From: Lysinibacillus_B sp050613145
GTDB lineage: Bacteria; Bacillota; Bacilli; Bacillales_A; Planococcaceae
Assembly: GCF_050613145.1 (NCBI RefSeq)
Contig: NZ_CP192507.1
Span: 2,356,001 to 2,420,000 of the forward strand
Direction of reading: 5' to 3'
DNA length: 64,000 bases
The notes under the pieces were generated by a model. The model saw nothing but the letters and a program-made list of their open reading frames with translations, did no database searches and was not told the DNA's origin. Every line of letters starts with the position of its first letter. Position 1 is the first letter of the stretch. Position numbers and translations under genes: made by a program. Shown one piece after another: positions 1 to 8,596 of this stretch.

Positions 1-604
1 AACTGCCCATCATCCAGTGCATCACCGCTTTAATACCGCCCTCTTCCTTAGACATGAGCAGCATAAAATTGGTCATCGCAGATAGCACAAGTGACACGGC
101 AATCCCAGCTAATAACAGACGAATGACAGACACCCGCCCCCCGACTCTTGATAATAAAAAGACAATGACAACAGCAATCGTTGCCCCGATAAAGGCCGCA
201 AATGATAGCGCATACATCCCTAAAAAGGAAAAGGCACCAAGTAAAATGACCGCGGTGGCACCAACGGAAGCACCCGATGAAATCCCTAAAATATACGGAT
301 CCGCTATCGAGTTCCGCACCAGTGCTTGAATCGCTGCACCCGAAATAGCAAGTCCTGCCCCGACAACCATCGCTAGTAGCACGCGGGGTGTCCGAATTTG
401 CCAAATAATAATTTCTTGGGATCGGCTCCAGTCCGCTTCAATCCCAAATATATTCCACGGCAAATGCGATAAAATAACCCGCCAAACGGTCCCAGGTGTA
501 ATAGAAACAGAACCAATCATAACGGCTATTGTCATGGAAATCATTAAAGCAATGAGCAAAATCATTACAAGAATAACAAAATGAATCTTTCCTTTTTTCT
601 GCAC
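1..604 (-). CDS. FecCD-family ABC transporter permease, 3' end cut by window edge (likely cobalamin uptake)
   Basis: Integral membrane permease of the BtuC/FecCD type, which moves cobalamin or iron-siderophore through the inner membrane with a cognate ATPase. About 200 codons are visible. The GTG start at 604 follows AAAGGAG at good spacing. An N-terminal membrane segment is followed by the family hallmark around residues 68-110 (IRTPRVLLAMVVGAGLAISG, then ADPYILGISSGAS). The reading frame runs through position 1. The gene lies directly downstream of a cobalamin riboswitch and its terminator, which makes B12 or a corrinoid the likely substrate. No substrate-binding protein separates riboswitch and permease, as there often is, so that gene may lie further along or elsewhere. 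Confidence 0.88.
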   Translation of the reverse strand, partial: MQKKGKIHFVILVMILLIALMISMTIAVMIGSVSITPGTVWRVILSHLPWNIFGIEADWSRSQEIIIWQIRTPRVLLAMVVGAGLAISGAAIQALVRNSIADPYILGISSGASVGATAVILLGAFSFLGMYALSFAAFIGATIAVVIVFLLSRVGGRVSVIRLLLAGIAVSLVLSAMTNFMLLMSKEEGGIKAVMHWMMGS

Positions 605-662
605 ACTAAGCTCCTTTCAAAGGTTTTATTTCTCTTCTTGTTCCCGCTTATTACAAAGACAA

Positions 663-692
663 ATAAAAAATCTCCTTGAATCCAAGGAGATT
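663..692 (-). terminator. Riboswitch expression-platform terminator
   Basis: A 10-bp stem (AATCTCCTTG pairing with CAAGGAGATT, 4-nt loop) is followed on the minus strand by a run of U. It sits between the cobalamin aptamer and the permease start, so it is the probable switch-controlled attenuator. Confidence 0.75.
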
Positions 693-734
693 GTCATAGC
701 GAAATAAAGGGTATATTTGCCCTACTCACTACAA

Positions 735-925
735 CCATCCTCGTGGTTCTATGTAAATGCTCGACTATTACCGGCAGGTCTCCTGGCTCATCATCAACGC
801 GCTTCACAGCCTTCCCAGTTTCCCAGTGGCATTTGTGAGTTACTCCGATTTACAGTTGCGGGACAGCGTCGGATTTGCACCGACTTCCCTTTTAAGCAAA
901 TAACAAAATAGTATTTGCACCAATA
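735..925 (-). promoter_or_regulatory. Cobalamin riboswitch (B12 element)
   Basis: On the minus strand the conserved B12 aptamer blocks appear in order: GTCGGTGCAAATCCGAC hairpin, CCCGCAACTG, the B12-box core ATGCCACTGG, GGGAAGGC, and GGAGACCTGCC closing the core. The distal part overlaps a U-tailed terminator just before the FecCD permease. By family knowledge adenosylcobalamin binding would favour termination and repress uptake. Edges are approximate. Confidence 0.92.
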
Positions 926-1309
926 ATATGATATTTTTTTGTAATTCTTACAGTAACAGAATCTATCATAATTCACAATACCTTTAATAAATTCTGAATA
1001 TTCCGTGTGGACAAATAGTATTTTTCACCTTAAATGACTGCCTGATAAAGCAAGTGAATTTTGACATAAGTGTCCACAACTAAAGTCGTTATACAATACT
1101 TCAGTCCTACTCAAAGCCCTTATGCTGAAGTACACTCAATTTTAGCTAAACTCATTCTTCAATATTGAAGATGTTATTCTTTTCTTCATACTCACAAATT
1201 TAAACGCTGAAAAACATTTAGTTAATTAAGCTGAATTTTTATCCTTCTTTTCAAGGGACCTATTCTCCGTATATAATCCCATGGTCAACTCTTACATCCC
1301 CTTTGAACT
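926..1309. other. Intergenic stretch with no recognised gene
   Basis: AT-rich spacer between the riboswitch and the LysE-type gene. The riboswitch promoter should lie in the first 60 bases on the minus strand, but I see no unambiguous -35/-10 pair. Nothing else could be supported. Confidence 0.4.
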
Positions 1310-1927
1310 TTAAAACATCGTTATCCAAATAGTAACCGCAAAAACAATTAAAATGATACCTAGAACACGGTCAAACCAATGCATATAACGTTGATAGATT
1401 TTTCTAAAAAAACTATTTGAAATAAGTATAGCTAATAAAATAAACCAAAGCCCCACTGCCACAATGATTTCTCCACCATATATCCACCCCGTCCACTTTG
1501 AAGTGTTTGGTCCGATAAATTGTGAAAAAATACTTAAGAAGAATAATGCCGATTTAGGATTCAGTACATTACATAAGAAACCTTCACGAAAGCATCGCAT
1601 CACAGACTCTTTCAATAAACGGTCCATACTTTTAGCATTTGAATTCTCTAAGCGAGCTTGTGATTGGATTCCTTGCCAGCCTAACCAAAGTAAATAAGTA
1701 GCACCCGTAAGTTTAATGACATTAAAAACAAATGGTAGTTTTTCCAATATGATAGTAAAACCTAAAATAGTATAGGTTATATGAACAATTAATGCACTTG
1801 CAATACCTAAAGCCGTAGCTATACCATATTTTCTTCCTGCTCCTAAACTATTTTTAATGACGACTACAAAATCAGGTCCCGGTGATAGAGCTGCTAAAAT
1901 GCCTACTACAAAAACTTCTATATACAT
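1310..1927 (-). CDS. LysE/RhtB-family amino-acid exporter
   Basis: A 205-residue membrane protein of usual family length, with about six hydrophobic segments. The LysE hallmark lies near the N-terminus (AALSPGPDFVVVIKNSLGAG, residues 12-31) and FLCNVLNPKSALFFLS sits near residues 117-132. These proteins export amino acids or homoserine/threonine-type metabolites across the cytoplasmic membrane; the substrate cannot be read from sequence. The ATG at 1927 is preceded by GGGAGCT. It lies 13 bp downstream of a TrmB-type regulator on the same strand, so the two probably form one operon in which the regulator controls export. Confidence 0.85.
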   Translation of the reverse strand: MYIEVFVVGILAALSPGPDFVVVIKNSLGAGRKYGIATALGIASALIVHITYTILGFTIILEKLPFVFNVIKLTGATYLLWLGWQGIQSQARLENSNAKSMDRLLKESVMRCFREGFLCNVLNPKSALFFLSIFSQFIGPNTSKWTGWIYGGEIIVAVGLWFILLAILISNSFFRKIYQRYMHWFDRVLGIILIVFAVTIWITMF

Positions 1928-1940
1928 AAAAATAGCTCCC

Positions 1941-2750
1941 TTATTTCTTCACATTCCGTACAATATAAGTTAATAAATCATCACCTTGCCATAATGAATT
2001 AAGCATGTCGCCGCCTACTTTGTCACTTACAACTTTCATCATCATATCGTGTCGAATATATTCTTTTGCCAGCAGAACTAACATTGGTTCAGTTGTTTGA
2101 ATTGCTTGAGGAATTTGCCCATTAACAAAGCCGCCAATTAGGACTTCTTGATTATCCTGTATAACAATCGTTAATCTTTTACTCATTCTACTTTCTTCAA
2201 TGACAGCAGTATCTCGACGATGGTAAAACGTTTCGCCAAATGAGTCAGTCTCCTGATTAGTAAAAAGCATTGAATATAACTTAATTCCTTTTTCGCCTTG
2301 TTCTAAGGCAGGAGTCCTTAATTCATCTAGTTCCTCTTCCCATGCAGAAAGCCATATTTCCTCCTTCGCTGCTAGCATTAATTTTTGCATAGCATTAATG
2401 ATCTTCTTTCTCCCTTCAATATGCTTAATCACATTCACTTCTACAGGCTTTTCAATCCCTTGCAATTCTTTTTCTAAAGAAGTAAGTGTGTCCTCTGTTT
2501 GTCTTCTACGATTCATAACTAGTTCTTTTACTGCAACTGGCGTATATGTAGGTGGTTCAGTTCGAAGCTCTATAATTGCTTCTTTTGCTACTAATTTTGC
2601 AATGACTGCATAAACCATTGAGCGTGGTACACCACTTTTTTTACTAATTTCATAACCATTTATTGCAGGCTCCTTCAGCAGCGCTATATAAACCTTAGCT
2701 TCGTTTTTTGAATAGCCGATCTCTTCAAATTGCTCAATTAAATGTTCCAT
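1941..2750 (-). CDS. TrmB-type transcriptional regulator
   Basis: Cytoplasmic DNA-binding protein of 269 residues. The first 75 residues form a winged helix of the TrmB type (IGYSKNEAKVYIALL, then ISKKSGVPRSMVYAVIAKL). A helical linker and an effector-binding domain resembling the TrmB C-terminal region follow (KEEIWLSAWEEELDEL). Family members sense sugars or other small molecules. It is the first gene of a two-gene operon with a LysE exporter, so it probably controls that exporter and itself. A perfect inverted repeat lies just upstream of its start. Confidence 0.8.
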   Translation of the reverse strand: MEHLIEQFEEIGYSKNEAKVYIALLKEPAINGYEISKKSGVPRSMVYAVIAKLVAKEAIIELRTEPPTYTPVAVKELVMNRRRQTEDTLTSLEKELQGIEKPVEVNVIKHIEGRKKIINAMQKLMLAAKEEIWLSAWEEELDELRTPALEQGEKGIKLYSMLFTNQETDSFGETFYHRRDTAVIEESRMSKRLTIVIQDNQEVLIGGFVNGQIPQAIQTTEPMLVLLAKEYIRHDMMMKVVSDKVGGDMLNSLWQGDDLLTYIVRNVKK

Positions 2751-2763
2751 AACACCCTCCTAT

Positions 2764-2787
2764 TAGTAGTAATATATATAACTACTA
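2764..2787. promoter_or_regulatory. Candidate autoregulatory operator upstream of TrmB-type gene
   Basis: TAGTAGT and ACTACTA are perfect 7-bp inverted arms separated by a 10-bp AT-only spacer, 14 bp before the regulator's start codon. Position and symmetry suit a repressor site overlapping the promoter; binding is inferred. Confidence 0.5.
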
Positions 2788-3047
2788 TAATTAGAGCGCT
2801 ACCTCATGTCAATAAATAGAATCAGAAAATTCTATCTCATAAGATTTCCTATCCATATTCGGTAGTTGCTTTGGATTGAAATTTCTCCGACAAAAGACGA
2901 TAGTGTGATGCCACATTGTTATTAACATACAAGGATATTTTTTATAATTATTGCTCTTTAATGTAGAATTATTAATAAAATTTAATAGTTAATGCGTTGA
3001 TTAGAATGCCTCCCTGCCCCCTCTTATTACCCCCAATGATTTTAAAC

Positions 3048-3680
3048 TTATCTATGCATTGAATTCATTAACTGGAAGAAGTATTCCGTTTTATGTGTCT
3101 TATGTAGTTTGTACCACGAATACAATGTATCTGGTGCAAATACATCTAAAATTTTCAGCACTTCCTTCGCAAATTCCAGAGGGGCTGTTCCTGATGCTGT
3201 CACTAAATTCGCATCAGATACGGCGGGTGCCGTATCATAAAACTTTTCTCCTTTATAATTAGGACAAACCATTTTCATATACGCTAAGTCATTGCTTGTA
3301 TGCTTTCTAGAATCAAAGCATCCTATATTCGCTAGTGCCTCTGTTGCCCCACAAATGGCAGCAACTATAGTGCCTAGCTTTAAAGCTTCTACAATTTTTT
3401 TCAAGATAGGCTGATGAATATCTTCTCTCCAAGTATCTCCCCCAGGTAAAATGATAAGATCTTTACGCTCAAGGTTACATTCATCAAGGGAAATATCTGG
3501 TTTTATATTTAGCCCCCCCATTGTAGAGATCATTTCTTTCGTAGCACCTACTGTAATGACTTTTAAAGGGGCTAGATTTTTTTTGAAGTATCTTCCTGAG
3601 CTTAACTCAGCAATTAAATGTCCATATTCCCAGTCTGACATTGTATCAAATACATAAAGATAAACTTTTATTGTTTGCAT
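3048..3680 (-). CDS. DJ-1/PfpI-family protein (class I glutamine amidotransferase-like)
   Basis: A 210-residue cytosolic protein with the DJ-1/PfpI fold. The region DLIILPGGDTWRED and the nucleophile elbow AAICGATEALA place the conserved cysteine near residue 109, and the substrate-loop-like LVTASGTAPLEFAKEVL follows. Relatives include chaperones/glyoxalases, proteases and the B. subtilis YoaZ/YdeA group; the exact reaction is not predictable. GGGAGATCT precedes the ATG. It appears monocistronic, with a terminator of the next gene directly upstream. Confidence 0.82.
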   Translation of the reverse strand: MQTIKVYLYVFDTMSDWEYGHLIAELSSGRYFKKNLAPLKVITVGATKEMISTMGGLNIKPDISLDECNLERKDLIILPGGDTWREDIHQPILKKIVEALKLGTIVAAICGATEALANIGCFDSRKHTSNDLAYMKMVCPNYKGEKFYDTAPAVSDANLVTASGTAPLEFAKEVLKILDVFAPDTLYSWYKLHKTHKTEYFFQLMNSMHR

Positions 3681-3721
3681 CTATTAGATCTCCCATCACT
3701 ATTAATATTGCCTATTATAAT

Positions 3722-3756
3722 AAAACTTCCCTGACAGCTAGTGTCAGGGAAGTTTT
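3722..3756 (-). terminator. Intrinsic terminator of WYL regulator gene
   Basis: A perfect 15-bp stem (AAAACTTCCCTGACA / TGTCAGGGAAGTTTT) with 5-nt loop. The hairpin abuts the stop codon of the WYL gene. It is U-tailed on the minus strand and A/T flanked on both sides. Confidence 0.85.
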
Positions 3757-4718
3757 CATACTTGATGAAATTGTATTAGTTCAGATAACACTTCAATCAT
3801 TCTTTTCTTAAGGCTTTTTGGCTCAATAATGTGAATAGATTTGCCATACGGTAGAAGCAAATAAGGTACATGTGTATGTATAATCTCTTTTTCAAGAAGG
3901 AATACTGCCTGGTTTGCAGTTCGTTCTTGCAAATAATTCCCTAAAAACCAGTGCTGGCACACGTCATTCAGCGTACTTTCGTTTCCATCAATGACTAACT
4001 GCATAAACCCTTCCTGATCTTCTATCGTAGGAAGAAGGTTTTTTAAAAAATAATCACGTGCTGAAAAATTTTCTAGTTGGTTAAACTTATTTTCAGTTAC
4101 CACTAGACTTTCCATTCTCTCTACTTTAAAACTACGAATATCATCCCTAAGATGACAAAACCCAATAACATACCACTTATTATTCCAATAAATAATTCTG
4201 TATGGATTGACCAATCTATACTCTGATTGCTCTTTGCCCCTTTTGTGGTATCGAATTTTTATAGAATATTCATTAGCTATTGCCTGTTCTAGCTCCCTCA
4301 AAACAGGTTCTAGTGAGGAGGAACTTATTCGACTGAAGACTTCAAGACTAGTTACATGTTGGCTTACCTTTGTTTCTTGCTCTTGGTTTGAATAGTTGCT
4401 TAGCTTCGAAATAGCTCGATTTAATGCTTCTCCTCCGTAATATCCAGCTTCTTTTGCAAAAACAGCAGCGTGAACTAGCGATGTTTGCTCTTCAAAATCA
4501 AAGAAAAGAGGTGCTTCAATAAAATGATTCAATAAAGTATAGCCACCGTTATGCCCTGTATCTGAAATTATCGGTACACCACTTGTCGAAAGTGTATCCA
4601 TATAACGATACACAGTCCTTATATTCATCTCTAACTTTTCTGAAATTTGTTTTGCAGTAATTTTTTCACCTGAGCTAAGCATCCAGAGAATCGCTAGTAC
4701 ATTGTCCATTTTCGGCAT
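3756..4718 (-). CDS. WYL-domain transcriptional regulator (YafY/DeoR-like)
   Basis: A 320-residue regulator. An N-terminal HTH_11 domain (residues 5-55: ISEKLEMNIRTVYRYMDTLS) is followed by a WYL ligand-binding domain around residues 140-215 (IRYHKRGKEQSEYRLVNPYR, then WNNKWYVIGFCHLR) and a C-terminal WCX extension. WYL domains commonly bind nucleic-acid or small ligands and switch DNA binding. The ATG at 4718 follows GAGGTGA. No neighbour points to its target: the DJ-1 gene is separated by a terminator, and the TetR gene upstream is transcribed independently. Confidence 0.85.
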   Translation of the reverse strand: MPKMDNVLAILWMLSSGEKITAKQISEKLEMNIRTVYRYMDTLSTSGVPIISDTGHNGGYTLLNHFIEAPLFFDFEEQTSLVHAAVFAKEAGYYGGEALNRAISKLSNYSNQEQETKVSQHVTSLEVFSRISSSSLEPVLRELEQAIANEYSIKIRYHKRGKEQSEYRLVNPYRIIYWNNKWYVIGFCHLRDDIRSFKVERMESLVVTENKFNQLENFSARDYFLKNLLPTIEDQEGFMQLVIDGNESTLNDVCQHWFLGNYLQERTANQAVFLLEKEIIHTHVPYLLLPYGKSIHIIEPKSLKKRMIEVLSELIQFHQV

Positions 4719-4896
4719 ATACAGTCACCTCATTATGAAATTTAATTAAATCCTATTACTATGGCGTACTAGAATAAAAGTAGCTACTGATTCATATTAA
4801 AAAATCATTTCTCTAATTTTACACGTATAGTCGCCTATCCTCTCATTTTGATAATTAACCTGCAATTACAAATCCCAACTAATCAGTACATACCAA

Positions 4897-5517
4897 TCAT
4901 TTAGAATCATGATGAATTGGTAATCCAGCAGCTTCGATTGGACCTTTCGTAATAATTTTAATTAAAATAGTCGTTATTTCTTTTGGAGATTGCTTCATGC
5001 CCTCATTTAACCAATACTGAATGACCCCTAAATGCGCCGAACTAACATAGGTCGTCAAAATATCGATCGGAATAGCAAACTTGGACGTATCCATTTTAGA
5101 AATAAAGTGACTCCATAAGTTATCCAACATGACTTGCTTCATTTTTCCGTGGAAAGAAGGGTCGCCATTCGGCCCTAAAATGACACGCATAAACAGTGCA
5201 TTTTCTTGAAAACACTCAAAAAATCGGACAAAAAGCGGAAAATACATTTCTTCTTTTAATAAAGAACGCAGATCCGATACCGATAGATTCTTCCCAATTT
5301 CCCTTAATTGCTCTAGGATTTCATTTTCACATTGCTCCAATAAATCATATTTATCTTGATAATGTAGATAAAATGTACCCCGATTAATATTTGCTCTTTC
5401 TGTCAAGTCTTGCACGGTTATCGCATCAAAGCTCTTTTCCTCAAGTAAGGTTGTAAAGGCTTGCCTAATTTCTTTTTTTGTCTTTATTACTCTGCGATCT
5501 TGTTTTGAAGATGTCAA
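4897..5517 (-). CDS. TetR-family transcriptional repressor
   Basis: A 206-residue TetR protein. The N-terminal HTH (residues 8-55) includes FDAITVQDLTERANINRGTF and YLHYQDKYDLLEQ. The C-terminal ligand domain resembles the TetR_C group common in Bacilli, close to regulators of phage-infection-protein/YhgE-like transporters. Translation most likely starts at TTG 5517, behind GAGGGGATT. The gene is divergent from an ABC-2-like membrane protein, with a perfect palindrome in the shared intergenic region. That layout indicates local repression of both genes. Confidence 0.87.
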   Translation of the reverse strand: MTSSKQDRRVIKTKKEIRQAFTTLLEEKSFDAITVQDLTERANINRGTFYLHYQDKYDLLEQCENEILEQLREIGKNLSVSDLRSLLKEEMYFPLFVRFFECFQENALFMRVILGPNGDPSFHGKMKQVMLDNLWSHFISKMDTSKFAIPIDILTTYVSSAHLGVIQYWLNEGMKQSPKEITTILIKIITKGPIEAAGLPIHHDSK

Positions 5518-5561
5518 AAAAATCCCCTCTTTTCATATTTTAATGAACAGTTTTTACAACC

Positions 5562-5579
5562 CTGTTGAGAAATCAACAG
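5562..5579. promoter_or_regulatory. TetR operator candidate
   Basis: Perfect 7-bp inverted repeat CTGTTGA-gaaa-TCAACAG between the divergent TetR and permease genes. Extra half-sites lie nearby (TGTTGA near 5591 and TCAACAG at 5644-5650, just before the permease RBS), suggesting cooperative occupation of both promoters. Confidence 0.7.
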
Positions 5580-5684
5580 AGTGCCTTTTATTGTTGATGG
5601 TTTTCTTTTATAGATTGAATATAATATACAGTGTGCACATTAATCAACAGTCTGTTTATTATCTAAAAATAAGGAGATGAAATT

Positions 5685-6845
5685 ATGAAGATGAATAAAT
5701 TTTTAATCTCGGCACCGATTGTGTCCTTTATCATTCTATTTATTTTTGTTTGTACGCAAATTCCAATCGTTAATCAATCAGCAAAAAACCTGCCAATCGC
5801 TATTGTCAATGAAGATTCAGGTGTAGGCGAAATCAATATGGGGAATAACATCATTCAGCAATTAACCGCGCAAAATCCAGCAAGTGAAGAATCAATGATT
5901 GCGTGGAAGATTGTTAATTTAGAAGAAATGCAGCAAGGAATGGATGATCAAAGCTATTACGGCGCGATTGTTATTCCCGAGAATTTCAGTGAAAACTATA
6001 CATCGTTCCAAACGGCTACCCCGCTATCACCTGAAATCAACCTGTACGTCAACCAAGGGAAAAATGCTACAGTAGCAACTAACGTCAATCAAGCTTTAAA
6101 TAGCATCGTTAACGGCATAAATGAAAAAATCAGTAGTGAACTACTTGCGACATTCCAAGCTCAAAATGTCTCATTATCAGTGGATCAAGCATTACTTTAT
6201 ACAGCGCCTATTACATCTTCCACAACAATGCTTCACCCTACTGGTTCAATGGGGAATGTTCCATTATCGTTATTTCAACCGATTTGGATGGGCAGTTTGT
6301 TCGGCGCGATGTTCCTATGGTTTGCAATGAGAAACCGAACATTTAATAGTAAGATGGAACAACTGAAAGCTAGATTGCTTCAAATCGGTGTTAGTTTCAT
6401 CATCGGCATTGTCGTTGGCTTCGGCTTAACATGGCTAGCTACAAGTATTTTAAATTATGAGTTTCCTAGCTTTACGAATACAGCACTATTTTTATCCATC
6501 ACATGCACGAGCTTTCTATTACTCATTTTAGCCGTTGTGACATGGATTGGTATGCCTGGCGTCCCGTTATTTGTTTTATTATTATTTTTTGGATTACCGT
6601 TACTCCAAATGACACCAGAAGTCATGCCGGTATTTTATAAAGATTGGGTATATCCATGGCTTCCAATGCGCTACATGATCGATGGTTTACGTGAATTATT
6701 GTTTTATGATGGCGCTGTGTGGAATGAATCTGCCATCGTACTTAGCTCTATCGCCATTGTTAGTGCGATGATCATACTAGCTGTAATTTGGAAACCACGG
6801 AAAGAAGAAAGTTCGATTGAAAACAGTCAGCCAGTGAATGGTTAG
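5685..6845 (+). CDS. ABC-2/YhgE-Pip-like membrane protein
   Basis: A 386-residue membrane protein. One N-terminal membrane helix (residues 8-27) is followed by a large extracytoplasmic region containing the YhgE/Pip signature (LPIAIVNEDSGVG), then four or more hydrophobic segments between residues 200 and 370. It is much shorter than full YhgE and has no ATPase domain. Such proteins export toxic or envelope compounds, often together with an ATPase or alone; here no partner is adjacent. AAGGAGATG precedes the ATG. It is divergent from and probably repressed by the TetR protein, and a terminator follows. Confidence 0.75.
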   Translation: MKMNKFLISAPIVSFIILFIFVCTQIPIVNQSAKNLPIAIVNEDSGVGEINMGNNIIQQLTAQNPASEESMIAWKIVNLEEMQQGMDDQSYYGAIVIPENFSENYTSFQTATPLSPEINLYVNQGKNATVATNVNQALNSIVNGINEKISSELLATFQAQNVSLSVDQALLYTAPITSSTTMLHPTGSMGNVPLSLFQPIWMGSLFGAMFLWFAMRNRTFNSKMEQLKARLLQIGVSFIIGIVVGFGLTWLATSILNYEFPSFTNTALFLSITCTSFLLLILAVVTWIGMPGVPLFVLLLFFGLPLLQMTPEVMPVFYKDWVYPWLPMRYMIDGLRELLFYDGAVWNESAIVLSSIAIVSAMIILAVIWKPRKEESSIENSQPVNG

Positions 6846-6911
6846 TTATTAAGAGAGGTATCCGATAAGCAATAGCATAAACCTCATTATTTCAATAAAA
6901 ACGAAACGCTG

Positions 6912-6947
6912 AAAGCAATCGAAATGGGCTACTTTTCGATTGCTTTT
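6912..6947 (+). terminator. Intrinsic terminator after ABC-2-like gene
   Basis: A 12-bp stem (AAAGCAATCGAA / TTCGATTGCTTT) followed by a T-rich tail. Confidence 0.8.
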
Positions 6948-7094
6948 ATATCTTCAAAATTATGTTTTTTGTTAACTTTCCATAAATTTCGAACAAATAC
7001 AAGGTGATTACTATAATAAATGGTATAATTACCCTCACAAAAACACTAAAAGTCTAATGAATATGTATACATATTACACAAAGGGGCCGAAGCA

Positions 7095-7986
7095 ATGAAG
7101 AAGAACCCTATATACGTAGAAATCGATATAGATAGTACCATCAATCAAGTTTGGCACTATACACAGCAGCCGCATTTACACGAACAATGGGATTTGCGTT
7201 TCACAAAGATTTCCTATAATGAAAAAGAATATGAAGATGCCCCTCAAACATTCACGTATACAACGAAGGTTATGCCTGGGATTGCCGTCTCTGGCTGGGG
7301 TGAAAGTAAAGGTACACATGAAAAAGAAAGTGGTGTTAAAACATCTTCCCTCCATTTTGGAACACCGCAACTTATTTCTCCTATTAAGGAAGGGCGCGGC
7401 TATTGGCAGTATATCCCGAACGGTGAGCGTGTCACGTTTTTAACGCAATATGACTACGACGTCCGATTCGGTATTATGGGAAGATTATTTGATCAGCTAT
7501 TTCGACCGGTTATGGGATGGGCTACAGCTCTTAGCTTTGATGTATTAACTAGATGGCTCCAAACAGGAGAAGCACCTGCTACACAGTACCGCCGTTTCTT
7601 CAGCTATTATTTTATTTGTCTATTATTTTGTTTTGTTTGGCTATACCAGGGACTTGTGCCAAAAGTGATTGGTCAACATCCACTTGAAATTGAGATGCTA
7701 GCGAATCTTTCACCACTGTCAGCACAACAAGCGACTACGACCATTTTTTTGATAGGCATTTTAGAAATGATAATAGGCATATTGTTCCTTATTCCTAAAT
7801 GGCATAAGTATTTGTTGATGACGCAGATTGTCAGTTAGTGCGGTGTTCGCAGCCCCCCATGTTGCGATAGCGCCGTTCAATGTCATTACATTCAATCTCG
7901 CACTTTGGGTACTTTCAATCGTCGCCTGGCTATTAAGAACGGAGTTGCCAACAGCGAGAACTTGTAAACGAAAAAGAGGTGCTTAA
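7095..7986 (+). pseudogene. yndG: yndG-like SRPBCC + DoxX-like protein, frameshifted
   Basis: Frame 1 encodes 247 residues and stops at 7838. Residues 1-155 look like an SRPBCC/polyketide-cyclase fold (IDIDSTINQVWHYTQQPHLH), and residues 165-247 hold hydrophobic DoxX-like helices. The C-terminus continues in the +1 frame from about 7825 to a stop at 7984-7986, reading SAVFAAPHVAIAPFNVITFN and a final hydrophobic helix. One inserted base near 7815-7838 would explain this. The rejoined gene ends 1 bp before the yndH start, as expected for the B. subtilis yndG-yndH-yndJ operon. It is either a recent inactivation or a sequencing error. GGGGCCGAAGCA precedes the ATG. Function in this family is unknown. 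Confidence 0.72.
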
Positions 7987-7987
7987 C

Positions 7988-8596
7988 ATGATTTATGAAA
8001 CACTTTTAGCAGACGATTTTCAACGTCTCCATCCGAAACTGCAAGAAAGGTATCGTCTCCCTTTACAAGAGCCCTTTTATGCAAAAGGTACGATGCACGT
8101 GATTCGTTCTGGACCGTCCTTTTTACGTCCGATGTATGGATTATTTACGAAAAATCGGTTTTTATTTCCCGAAGACGGTGAAATGATCCCTTTTACGATT
8201 TCAAATACATGCCACATGAACAATCAAAACGAAGCCGAAGTTTACTGGGAACGGACTTTTTTCTTTCCAAATGCGGCTCGGAAATTTAATGCTACCATGA
8301 CTGTCGATTTAGACCGGCAAATCGTAAAGGATTATTTGGGTGATCCGGCATTGTTTTATTCAGATTTAAAGTTTGATGTTACGAAGGATGGATTTTTAAT
8401 GATTCGCTCCGAGCAACAGCGAATTGTTGTTGGCCAAAAAGAGCTGTCATTACCAAAAAAATTGATGGGGCGAGTCGTGGTGACAGAGGGCTATGATGAT
8501 GCACTTGACGTTTATACCATTCATGTATCCATCTTTAATGACTTCATTGGAAGGATGATGATGTATGCTGGACAGTTTACGCCGTGTGCTCCTTAG
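7988..8596 (+). CDS. yndH: DUF4166-domain protein (YndH-like)
   Basis: A 202-residue cytosolic protein assigned to the DUF4166/YndH family from its position and sequence style (N-terminal LLADDFQRLHPKLQERY; ISNTCHMNNQNEAEVYWERT). I chose ATG 7988 over an in-frame GTG at 7979 because AGAGG sits 8 bases before the ATG. It overlaps the next gene by 32 bp. The family has no established biochemical role; the conserved neighbourhood suggests it acts with YndG and the membrane protein YndJ. Confidence 0.78.
   Translation: MIYETLLADDFQRLHPKLQERYRLPLQEPFYAKGTMHVIRSGPSFLRPMYGLFTKNRFLFPEDGEMIPFTISNTCHMNNQNEAEVYWERTFFFPNAARKFNATMTVDLDRQIVKDYLGDPALFYSDLKFDVTKDGFLMIRSEQQRIVVGQKELSLPKKLMGRVVVTEGYDDALDVYTIHVSIFNDFIGRMMMYAGQFTPCAP

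Noticed and set aside
48..404. 118-codon minus-strand frame rich in Cys
   Set aside because: Out-of-frame shadow of the FecCD permease.
717..911. Small frame in the riboswitch
   Set aside because: The sequence is explained by the cobalamin aptamer.
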